Shown: positions 1 to 6,488 of the stretch, one piece after another
Layout: each line of letters begins with the position of its first letter
Numbering within the stretch: position 1 is the first letter of the stretch
Source: Actinomyces viscosus
GTDB lineage: Bacteria > Bacteroidota > Bacteroidia > Flavobacteriales_D > Crocinitomicaceae
NCBI GenBank assembly: GCA_943326975.2
Contig: CALPVI020000106.1
Span: 1 to 6,488 of the forward strand
Length of the DNA stretch: 6,488 nt
Direction: 5' to 3'
Notes under the pieces: generated by a model
What the model was told of the DNA's origin: nothing
Database searches by the model: none
The model's input: only the letters and a program-made list of their open reading frames with translations
Made by a program: the position numbers and the translations under genes

Positions 1-86
1 ATAAAACATATCAAAATCAATTAACTCTTCACAAACAATATGTTACAGAAATGTTAGTGAATTACTTATTTCCAAATAACAAATAA
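1..86 (+). CDS. 3' end of a probable TetR/AcrR-family transcriptional regulator (partial, cut by window start)
   Basis: Codons starting at base 3 stay open to a TAA at 84-86, giving a 27-residue C-terminal tail that contains HKQYVTEMLVNYLFPNNK. The other two forward frames close within the first 24 bases. The amphipathic helix ending in a short polar tail resembles the last helix of TetR/AcrR-type repressors, and such a regulator is often found directly upstream of an RND efflux operon. The gap to the next start codon is only 24 bases, so the regulator may be the first gene of the operon and control it autogenously. The DNA-binding domain lies outside the window, so the family call rests on a short tail plus context. 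That a gene ends here is fairly likely; its identity is an inference. Confidence 0.5.
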   Translation, partial: KTYQNQLTLHKQYVTEMLVNYLFPNNK

Positions 87-110
87 AGTGTAATTTAAAT
101 TCATAACTAT

Positions 111-1409
111 ATGAAAAGTAAAATCATAATGAGTTTCTTAGTTCTGCTGACTTTTTCAGTAAAAGCGCAAACTTTGGATTTAGAAACTTGCCTCAAAATG
201 GCTGATACTGCAAACTTAACAATTGTTAATGCGCGTTTAGATGTTGAAATAAATAAAAAACAAATCAAATCGTATGAGGCAGCAAAATTACCAAAGGTTA
301 TTTATGCAGCTGACTATAAATACAATGCCGTAATACCAGGTCAGCTTTTACCTGCAGAAATTGTTGGTGGTAAACCCGGCACTTTTGCAACAGTTCAATT
401 TGGCGTACCTTATGTATTAAGCAATACTTTACAATTAAGCCAAGTAGTCTATAATCCTCAAGTAAATTATGGGGTAACCGCTTTAAAAATCAACCAAGAA
501 GTAATTGAATTACAAGCAAACCTTACTGCTCAAAATGTGAAGTATCAAGTCATGCAAACATTTTTCAATCTTCAAGCAACAAAAAAACAATTAGATTTTA
601 TCAAAGAAAACATAACAAATCTTGATAAAATTATCAAAAATATGCAAGCATTCGTAGATCAAAAAATGGTTATTTCTACCGAAGTTGACAAACTAAATAT
701 TACAAGACTAAATTTAGTTAATCAACAACAAACGTTGACTGCAACTCAAGAAAAAATAGAAAATTTCTTAAAAATATTAATTGGGAAAGATATTACAGAA
801 AAAATTGATGTTTTGGTTGATTCTTCTGTAGAAAAATCAATTATAATAAGTACAGAAGCAAATTCTTTAATTGAACTTCAATTAATAGAAGCACAAAAAA
901 GATTAAATATAGCTGAAAAAAGCGGAATTTATATGGCTTATCTACCTGCTTTTTCATTTTACGCAGCTTACAATTACAGTTACAACATTAGGCCAGAATC
1001 AAATTTTGGAACAGGTATTAACGGAGCGTTTTTAGGATTGAAAATAGATTGGACTTTATTTGATGGTTTTGAAAAATACAATAAATCTAAAGTAAATAAA
1101 ATGAATGCTGATAAATTGAACAATCAAATGGAAAGCACTCGTTTACAACTTGAAATGAACATTGAAAACGCCAAAAAACAAGTTGAGATTCAAAAAACCT
1201 CCCTTTCAATCAGTCAAGAGCAATTGAAACTTGCTCAAACTATAAACAATCAAATCAATGCATCATTCGAACAAGGTGTAGTAAGCTCAAACGATTTGGT
1301 GAAAAATGAAACTGATTTATATCAAGCACAAACAAATATTGTGGTTGCTTATTTACAGTTAAGACAAGCAGAATTAGAATTATTAAAAGCAACAGGTAAC
1401 ATTAAATAA
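111..1409 (+). CDS. TolC-family outer membrane efflux protein
   Basis: Outer-membrane channel of a tripartite efflux pump; three copies would form a beta-barrel in the outer membrane joined to a periplasmic alpha-helical tunnel. The 432-residue length fits the family. Residues 1-19 are a Sec signal peptide (Lys at 2 and 4, hydrophobic core 5-15) with likely cleavage between Ala19 and Gln20, a common Bacteroidota pattern. There is no lipobox cysteine. The protein shows the family's internal duplication: an Ala-x-x-Leu-Pro helix-to-strand turn at about 58-61 is repeated near 276-279, each followed by an aromatic strand, and long Gln/Asn/Lys-rich helices run at about 125-225 and 325-430. The LKIDWTLFDGF stretch (310-320) is typical of the second barrel segment. 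The start at 111 is chosen because it supplies the charged n-region; Met7 would remove it. First gene of the channel-adaptor-pump cluster, 11 bases before the adaptor gene. Substrate cannot be told from this protein. Confidence 0.93.
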   Translation: MKSKIIMSFLVLLTFSVKAQTLDLETCLKMADTANLTIVNARLDVEINKKQIKSYEAAKLPKVIYAADYKYNAVIPGQLLPAEIVGGKPGTFATVQFGVPYVLSNTLQLSQVVYNPQVNYGVTALKINQEVIELQANLTAQNVKYQVMQTFFNLQATKKQLDFIKENITNLDKIIKNMQAFVDQKMVISTEVDKLNITRLNLVNQQQTLTATQEKIENFLKILIGKDITEKIDVLVDSSVEKSIIISTEANSLIELQLIEAQKRLNIAEKSGIYMAYLPAFSFYAAYNYSYNIRPESNFGTGINGAFLGLKIDWTLFDGFEKYNKSKVNKMNADKLNNQMESTRLQLEMNIENAKKQVEIQKTSLSISQEQLKLAQTINNQINASFEQGVVSSNDLVKNETDLYQAQTNIVVAYLQLRQAELELLKATGNIK

Positions 1410-1420
1410 CATAAGAAATC

Positions 1421-2476
1421 ATGAATAAAAGAGTCATAACTATTATAGGAATAGCAATTGTTTTAGTCATTTTAAGTGTTCTTAAATTGAAATCAAACAA
1501 AGAAAAAGTTCAGAGTAAATTATATATACATGATACAACTGCTGCAATTTTAGTTGATGTAACAAAACCTGCTTTTCACTCCTTTGAAAATTCATTTTCA
1601 TATTTGGGTACATTTGATCCTTTCAGACAAAACATTATTGGATCCGATGGTTCAGGAAAAGTTATTAAACTTGGATTTCAAGAAGGAGATAGAATAACAG
1701 AAGGTCAATTTTTAGCCAAATTAGATGATGAAATGCTTTCTATTCAATTAGAAACTGCTGAAATTAATGTTGAAGGACAAAAAAACGACGATGCTAGAAA
1801 CTCAAATTTAGCAAAAGAAAATGCTATTTCAGGTGTTCAACAAGAAAAAACAAAATTAGCTTTAAAATCTGCTGAAACACAAATTAAGCAGATCAAGAAA
1901 CAAATGCGTAATTCAACAATTTCAGCTCCATTTTCGGGAGTTGTCACTAAAAAAATGATTGACTTAGGAAGTGTGATTAGTGCTGGAACCCCTGTTTTAG
2001 AATTAACGGATATTTCATCTTTAAAATTAAACATCTCTGTTCCTGAAAGAGACATATTAAAATTTGTTGTTGGACAAGAAGTTAATGTAAACGCAGATGT
2101 TTATGGAAATAAACACTTTTCAGGGAAAGTTTCTAACATTTCTGTTAAAGCAGATGCTAGTCATAACTTCAAAGTCGAAGTGTTAATTAAAAATTCAACT
2201 GAAAATAGATTAATGGCTGGAATGTATGGTTCTGTAATTTTAAAAAATTCAAAAACAGTTAATGCATTATCGATTCCTAGAAAGGCATTATTAGGTTCGT
2301 CTAAGGAACCTCAAGTTTATATCGTTAGAAATGGTAAAGCGAAGATTGTATCATTTACTGCAGGAACAAGTGACGGTGAATACATCGAAGTAATAGATGG
2401 TTTGACTAAAAAAGATTTAATTGTAATCAAGGGTCAAATAAATATTCAAGACAATTCAAATGTTATGATTAAGTAA
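1421..2476 (+). CDS. RND efflux periplasmic adaptor (membrane fusion protein, HlyD/AcrA family)
   Basis: Periplasmic adaptor linking the RND pump to the TolC-like channel. The 351 residues follow the usual order. A single N-terminal membrane segment lies at about 5-22. The first half of the lipoyl domain follows (about 70-102, with GSGKVIKLGFQEGDRITEGQ). A short alpha-helical hairpin spans about 103-165. The second lipoyl half (167-197) carries the family motif ISAPFSGVVTKKMIDLGSVI. A beta-barrel domain begins near 200 (LKLNISVPERDI) and a membrane-proximal domain lies at about 280-351 (SIPRKALLGS, then VYIVRNGKA). No cysteine follows the N-terminal hydrophobic segment, so the protein is probably held by an uncleaved membrane anchor rather than by lipidation. 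It sits 11 bases after the channel gene and 13 bases before the pump gene, consistent with one transcript. The upstream sequence is A-rich with no Shine-Dalgarno motif. Confidence 0.93.
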   Translation: MNKRVITIIGIAIVLVILSVLKLKSNKEKVQSKLYIHDTTAAILVDVTKPAFHSFENSFSYLGTFDPFRQNIIGSDGSGKVIKLGFQEGDRITEGQFLAKLDDEMLSIQLETAEINVEGQKNDDARNSNLAKENAISGVQQEKTKLALKSAETQIKQIKKQMRNSTISAPFSGVVTKKMIDLGSVISAGTPVLELTDISSLKLNISVPERDILKFVVGQEVNVNADVYGNKHFSGKVSNISVKADASHNFKVEVLIKNSTENRLMAGMYGSVILKNSKTVNALSIPRKALLGSSKEPQVYIVRNGKAKIVSFTAGTSDGEYIEVIDGLTKKDLIVIKGQINIQDNSNVMIK

Positions 2477-2489
2477 TAAAAAATTAAAT

Positions 2490-5400
2490 ATGACAATTAC
2501 AGAATTAGCAATTAAAAGACCTTCCTTAATCATTGTAATTTTTACAATATTAATAGGTGGTGGTTTATTGAGTTACAACCAACTCAGTTACCAATTATTA
2601 CCAGACTTTTCACCTCCTATACTTACCGTAACAACGCCTTATCCAGGTGCATCACCTTCCATCGTTGAGTCTCAAGTAGCAGAACCAATGGAAGATGCTT
2701 TAAGTGGTTTAGAAAACATCAATGAGGTTACATCGTTTTCTTTAGAAAATGCTGCTATTACTATGTTGGAATTCAATCATTCAGTTGATTTAGAAACAGC
2801 TATGCAAGATGCACAACGTAAAATAGAAAGCATCAAAAGAACATTGCCTGAAGGAAGTGAAACGCCTGTATTAGCGAAAATCGAACCAAATGCTTCACCT
2901 GTTTTACAAGTAAGTGCAACCTGTGAAAAAATTGATGATAGGGCCTTTTACGAAATGATGAAAGAAGAAATACTTCCATTATTAAAACAAACGAAAGGTG
3001 TTGCTGAAATAAATGTACTAGGTGGAGAAAAACGTGAAGTAAGGGTTAACATTGATAAAGAAAAAGTAAAGTTACTTGGGCTTTCTTTAGCATCAATTAA
3101 TCAAGCAATTGCCTCAGCTAATATTGAATTCCCTACTGGAAAAGTAAAAGACTTAACTGAACAAATGACAGTTCGTTTGGCTGGAAAATATAAAACAATT
3201 GACGACTTAAAAGAATTAATTCTAACATCAAATGGAACATCTACTGTAAAATTAAAAGATATTGCAGATGTTTATGATGGCACTATTGATCAATTGACAG
3301 TAAGTAGATTCAATGGAATCAATGGAATTGGTTTGAGAATCAAAAAACAATCCGATGCAAATGCGGTTGAAATGTCTAAATTGACACGTCAAAAGTTTAC
3401 AGAATTAGAAAAAAAATTCAAAAAAGAGGGATTAAAATTTGTTGTAGCAACAGACACTTCCCTTCCTACAATAGAGGCCGTAAATGCAGTGTTTCACGAT
3501 TTAGAATTGGCTGTTTTCCTTGTAGCAGCAGTAATGTTAATATTCTTGCATAGTATAAGAAATGCTTTCATTGTTTTAGTTTCTATTCCTGCATCTTTAA
3601 TTACAACCTTCATTGCGATGTATTTATTAGGTTATACCTTAAACTTAATGACTTTATTAGCAATGTCTTTAGTAATCGGTATCCTAGTAGATGACTCGAT
3701 AGTAGTGCTTGAAAATATCTATCGCCACTTATCAATGGGTAAATCAGCCAGACAAGCTGCTTTAGACGGTAGGAATGAGATTGGCTTTACAGCCTTAGCC
3801 ATCACATTTGTTGACGTTGTAGTTTTTACACCTGTTGTTTTCGTTCAAGGAACTATTTCAGATATCTTACAACAATTCTCCATTGTAGTAGTTATCTCAA
3901 CATTAATGTCTTTATTCGTATGTTTTACTTTGACACCATGGTTAGCATCTCGTTTTGCTAAAGAAACAATACTTAGAAAAGAAAACCCATTTCACCGAGT
4001 ATTAATGTGGTTTGAAAGAAGAATAGAAATATTTACAGACCAATATGTTAAATTGGTCGCATGGACACTTAAGCATAAAATAATAACGGCAATTTCGATT
4101 GTTGGTTTATTTATGATTTCAGGTATTGTTATGTCAACAGGCATTGTTGGTCAGGAATTTGTCGCTCAAGGTGATCAAGGTAAGTTCATGATTAAATTAA
4201 AATATGATAAAAGCACTCCTTTTGCTGAAAATAACTCCATCACATTAGATATTGAGAAAATGATTTTAGCACAAAAAGATGTTAAAATGGTGTTCTCAAA
4301 TGTAGGAGGCCCAAGTGCTGGTATGGGAGCCGCATCTTTTGGAAATGAATCTAGATCAGAATTAACTGTAAAACTTAAAGACCATGTACAAGATAGAATT
4401 CCAACAGCTGTGTACATGAGTGAAATTCGAAAAGAAATTGAGAAAAAACATGCAGGTTTAGAGGTAAAAGCAATAAATATTGGTATGGTTGAATCAGAAG
4501 AAGCTCCTATTGAGATTTTCTTATCAAGCAACAATACAGATTTATTAATGAAAGAAGCGCGTAGATTAAAAGAAGCTATTTTAAGAATGCCTGGTGCAAA
4601 AGACCCAACTGTTTCTACTGATGACATCACACCAGAAATCAGAATTGAGCTAGATCGTGAAAAAATGGGACAATTAGGATTACCTATTGCTGTAGTTGGA
4701 ATGCAATTACAAAACGCACTAACAGGAAATACAGCTTCCAATTATTCTGAAAACGACAATGAATATAATATACGTATCATGATGGATCAAGGAGATCGTA
4801 AAAACATAAATGATATCAAAAACATGAGTTTTACCACTACAAAAGGTAACGTCGTTGAATTAGAAGAATTTGCAGAAATCACAATGGGGAATGGATTTGC
4901 ATCCTTAGAAAGAAAAAACAGATTAAGTTCAACAACAGTGCGTGCTTATGTTTTAGGATCTGCAGCAGGTACCGTAGCATTAAAAATAGATGAATATCTA
5001 AAAGCGAGACCTTTGGATGCAAATGTTAAATTAACATGGGGAGGCGAGGTAAAACGTCAAAAAGAAGGTTTTGGCGCCATGGGTTCTGCCATGTTGATTG
5101 GATTGATATTAGTGTACTTAATAATGGTTGCATTGTATGATAATTTTATTTATCCTTTCGTGGTTTTATTTTCAATACCAGTTGCATTAATCGGTGCATT
5201 ATTAGCTTTAAACTTCTCATCTTCAAATATTGGTATTTTCACAATGTTGGGAATGATTATGTTGTTAGGTTTAGTTTCTAAAAATGCCATTTTAATTGTT
5301 GATTTTACCAATCACTTAAAAGCAGAAGGCAGGTCAACTTATAATGCTCTTTTGGAAGCCGTAAAAGAACGTATGCGTCCAATCTTAATGACTACAATTG

Positions 5401-5615
5401 CAATGGTCATTGGTATGATTCCAATTGCTATTGCAAAAGGTTCTGGAGCAGAATGGAAAAATGGTTTAGCATGGGTGTTAATAGGAGGTCTATTAAGTTC
5501 AATGTTCTTAACAATTATTTTAGTACCTATGATGTATTATATCGTGGATAGAATTACTGATAAAATTAAAGGCAGAAAAGCAAAAAAAGATGAATTATTA
5601 GAAGAATTAATATAA
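2490..5615 (+). CDS. RND-family efflux transporter permease (AcrB/HAE1-like)
   Basis: Inner-membrane proton/substrate antiporter, the energised part of the pump; it works as a trimer. The 1041 residues are full length for the family, with the expected duplicated layout. TM1 is near 12-30, followed by a periplasmic porter/docking loop to about 335 (opening with LLPDFSPPILTVTTPYPGAS) and TM2-6 at about 337-487. TM7 is near 530-550, followed by a second periplasmic loop to about 862 and TM8-12 at about 863-1020. Proton-relay residues are present: the Asp pair D401-D402 in TM4 (IGILVDDSIVVLEN), K931 in TM10 (GLVSKNAILIVDF), and R961 and T968 at the start of TM11 (RMRPILMTT), matching AcrB D407/D408, K940, R971 and T978. 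The double Asp favours a drug/amphiphile exporter over CzcA-type metal pumps, but the substrate is unknown. The C-terminus is a short charged tail (1022-1041). Last gene of the operon; a hairpin terminator follows 42 bases after the stop. Confidence 0.95.
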   Translation: MTITELAIKRPSLIIVIFTILIGGGLLSYNQLSYQLLPDFSPPILTVTTPYPGASPSIVESQVAEPMEDALSGLENINEVTSFSLENAAITMLEFNHSVDLETAMQDAQRKIESIKRTLPEGSETPVLAKIEPNASPVLQVSATCEKIDDRAFYEMMKEEILPLLKQTKGVAEINVLGGEKREVRVNIDKEKVKLLGLSLASINQAIASANIEFPTGKVKDLTEQMTVRLAGKYKTIDDLKELILTSNGTSTVKLKDIADVYDGTIDQLTVSRFNGINGIGLRIKKQSDANAVEMSKLTRQKFTELEKKFKKEGLKFVVATDTSLPTIEAVNAVFHDLELAVFLVAAVMLIFLHSIRNAFIVLVSIPASLITTFIAMYLLGYTLNLMTLLAMSLVIGILVDDSIVVLENIYRHLSMGKSARQAALDGRNEIGFTALAITFVDVVVFTPVVFVQGTISDILQQFSIVVVISTLMSLFVCFTLTPWLASRFAKETILRKENPFHRVLMWFERRIEIFTDQYVKLVAWTLKHKIITAISIVGLFMISGIVMSTGIVGQEFVAQGDQGKFMIKLKYDKSTPFAENNSITLDIEKMILAQKDVKMVFSNVGGPSAGMGAASFGNESRSELTVKLKDHVQDRIPTAVYMSEIRKEIEKKHAGLEVKAINIGMVESEEAPIEIFLSSNNTDLLMKEARRLKEAILRMPGAKDPTVSTDDITPEIRIELDREKMGQLGLPIAVVGMQLQNALTGNTASNYSENDNEYNIRIMMDQGDRKNINDIKNMSFTTTKGNVVELEEFAEITMGNGFASLERKNRLSSTTVRAYVLGSAAGTVALKIDEYLKARPLDANVKLTWGGEVKRQKEGFGAMGSAMLIGLILVYLIMVALYDNFIYPFVVLFSIPVALIGALLALNFSSSNIGIFTMLGMIMLLGLVSKNAILIVDFTNHLKAEGRSTYNALLEAVKERMRPILMTTIAMVIGMIPIAIAKGSGAEWKNGLAWVLIGGLLSSMFLTIILVPMMYYIVDRITDKIKGRKAKKDELLEELI

Positions 5616-5657
5616 CAAATAAAATTTATTAAGAAGGCGATTTTATTAATTAAAATT

Positions 5658-5702
5658 AAATACGAAACTACTTTTAAAATTCAAAAGTAGTTTCGTATTT
5701 TT
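5658..5702 (+). terminator. Rho-independent terminator of the efflux operon
   Basis: The arms 5658-5675 and 5683-5700 are perfect reverse complements (18 bp; core ACGAAACTACTTTT paired with AAAAGTAGTTTCGT) around a 7-base loop. The right arm runs into a T stretch at 5698-5702. This lies 42 bases past the pump's stop codon. The stem has few G/C pairs but is unusually long. The opposite strand is also T-rich beyond the hairpin, so it could work in both directions, although no convergent gene is visible here. A protein-binding palindrome is a less likely alternative. Confidence 0.8.
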
Positions 5703-5703
5703 G
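5696..5703 (+). promoter_or_regulatory. ahcY: Candidate -7 element of the ahcY promoter (TAnnTTTG type)
   Basis: TATTTTTG matches all six fixed positions of the Bacteroidota sigma-factor -7 consensus TAnnTTTG. It is 35 bases upstream of the ahcY start, which would give a leader of roughly 25-31 bases. No TTG -33 element is found at the usual 17-23 base spacing; only a T run (5672-5675) lies there. The box is made from the last stem bases and T tract of the preceding terminator. The match is seen directly; promoter activity is inferred. Confidence 0.5.
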
Positions 5704-5738
5704 TAGAGTATATTCAATAGAATTTTTAAATTTAATTT

Positions 5739-6488
5739 ATGAGTACAACTGAAAAATTAGAATACAAAGTAAAAGACATCAGTTTAGCTGAATGGGGGCG
5801 TAAAGAAATTGTTTTAGCTGAAGCTGAGATGCCAGGTTTAATGGCTTTACGTGAAGAGTTTGGAACTTCAAAGCCTTTGGCTGGTGCTCGTATTGCTGGT
5901 TGTTTACACATGACGATTCAAACTGCTGTTTTAATTGAAACATTAACTGCTTTAGGGGCAGAAGTTTCATGGTCTTCTTGTAATATCTTTTCAACACAAG
6001 ATCAAGCTGCTGCTGCAATTGCTGCAACTGGTGTTCCAGTATTCGCATGGAAAGGAATGAATGAGGAAGAATTTGATTGGTGTATTGAACAAACTATTTT
6101 TGCTTTTGAAGGTGGAAAACCTTTAAATATGATTTTAGATGATGGTGGTGACTTAACAAACATGGTTTTTGACCGTTTCCCTGAGTTAACTTCTGGAATC
6201 AAAGGTTTATCTGAGGAGACAACAACAGGAGTTCATAGACTATATGAAAGAGTGAAAAATGGAACTTTAGTAATGCCTGCTATTAATGTTAATGATTCTG
6301 TTACTAAATCAAAATTTGACAACAAATATGGTTGTAAAGAATCTTTAGTTGATTCTATTCGTCGTGCTACTGATGTTATGATGGCAGGTAAAGTTGCTGT
6401 TGTATGTGGATATGGTGATGTTGGTAAAGGTTCAGCTGCTTCATTAAAAGGTGCTGGAGCTAGAGTAATTGTTACTGAAATCGATCCA
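5739..6488 (+). CDS. ahcY: S-adenosylhomocysteine hydrolase (adenosylhomocysteinase), 5' part, cut by window end
   Basis: Cytosolic NAD-dependent enzyme that splits S-adenosylhomocysteine reversibly into adenosine and homocysteine, relieving product inhibition of methyltransferases and feeding the methionine cycle. The frame is open for 250 codons to the window edge; full-length bacterial proteins are roughly 430-470 residues, so a bit over half is present. Recognisable substrate-domain motifs are AGCLHMTIQTA (53-63), LDDGGDLTN (133-141), SEETTTGVH (158-166) and NVNDSVTKSKFDNKYGC (183-199). These include residues equivalent to human H55, T57, D131, E156, K186, D190, N191 and C195. The NAD-binding Rossmann fold starts at about 218 with GYGDVGKG (224-231), and the ribose-binding acidic residue E247 is in the TEIDP end. 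The ATG at 5739 is chosen because the protein then starts at the family's usual position before the KDISLAEWGRKEI motif. It has its own candidate promoter and is separated from the efflux operon by a terminator. Confidence 0.97.
   Translation, partial: MSTTEKLEYKVKDISLAEWGRKEIVLAEAEMPGLMALREEFGTSKPLAGARIAGCLHMTIQTAVLIETLTALGAEVSWSSCNIFSTQDQAAAAIAATGVPVFAWKGMNEEEFDWCIEQTIFAFEGGKPLNMILDDGGDLTNMVFDRFPELTSGIKGLSEETTTGVHRLYERVKNGTLVMPAINVNDSVTKSKFDNKYGCKESLVDSIRRATDVMMAGKVAVVCGYGDVGKGSAASLKGAGARVIVTEIDP

Noticed and set aside
90..110. TAATTTAA before the channel gene as a possible -7 box
   Set aside because: It matches only four of the six fixed positions of TAnnTTTG and has no TTG at a suitable distance. 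If used, the leader would be very short.
1584..1616. TTG, 22 bases, then TACATTTG: a Bacteroidota-type promoter match inside the adaptor gene
   Set aside because: The pattern is short and degenerate and is expected by chance in AT-rich coding DNA. It sits about 870 bases upstream of the pump gene, inside a tight operon that does not need it.
1837..2055. 72-codon open frame on the minus strand inside the adaptor gene
   Set aside because: It is antisense to the conserved lipoyl and beta-barrel coding region, and the product shows no family features.
4175..4741. 188-codon open frame on the minus strand inside the RND pump gene
   Set aside because: It lies wholly within a strongly supported pump gene, its translation is a Ser/Phe/Ile-rich shadow with no recognisable domain, and there is no promoter or neighbour context for it.
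5618..5647. Inverted repeat AATAAAAT / ATTTTATT just after the pump stop codon
   Set aside because: The stem is only 8 bp, all A/T, around a 14-base loop, so it is too weak to be a terminator; the strong hairpin at 5658-5700 explains termination.
5704..5738. Possible SAH/SAM riboswitch in front of ahcY
   Set aside because: The leader after the terminator is only about 35 bases, A/T-rich and without stem-forming conserved G/C blocks, which is too short for a known SAM or SAH riboswitch.
5779..6202. Two overlapping minus-strand open frames (89 and 66 codons), the first Gln/Leu-rich
   Set aside because: Both are antisense to ahcY, whose conserved active-site motifs fix the coding frame. The Gln richness is the antisense reading of repeated Ala/Cys/Leu codons such as GCTGCT and TTG.

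Overview
The window comes from an AT-rich bacterial chromosome that looks like Bacteroidota, most likely Flavobacteriaceae. The clues are heavy use of A/T-ending codons, no Shine-Dalgarno motifs in front of the genes (starts are preceded by A/T-rich sequence), a signal peptide ending in Ala before Gln, and a TAnnTTTG-type -7 promoter element. I could not run a similarity search, so the lineage is inferred.

All recognisable genes read on the + strand. Bases 1-86 are the 3' end of a gene cut by the window edge; its 27 visible codons resemble the C-terminus of a TetR/AcrR-type repressor. After 24 bases comes a tightly spaced tripartite efflux operon: a TolC-like outer-membrane channel (111-1409), a membrane-fusion/periplasmic adaptor (1421-2476) and a 1041-residue RND inner-membrane pump (2490-5615). 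Gaps between the pump genes are only 11 and 13 bases, so they are probably co-transcribed, possibly together with the upstream regulator. Together they would form a proton-driven complex that spans both membranes and expels drugs, bile-like detergents or other amphiphiles. The proton-relay residues of the pump are intact.

The operon is followed by a 123-base intergenic stretch holding a long perfect hairpin followed by a T run (terminator). The T run overlaps a Bacteroidota-type -7 promoter element that probably starts the next gene. That gene, ahcY (5739 to the window end), encodes S-adenosylhomocysteine hydrolase of the methyl cycle; 250 codons are visible before the edge cuts it. It is a housekeeping gene with no evident functional link to the efflux operon.

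I see no mobile element, CRISPR array, rRNA, tRNA or undescribed system. The most notable points are the terminator/promoter overlap before ahcY and the likely regulator remnant at the left edge.
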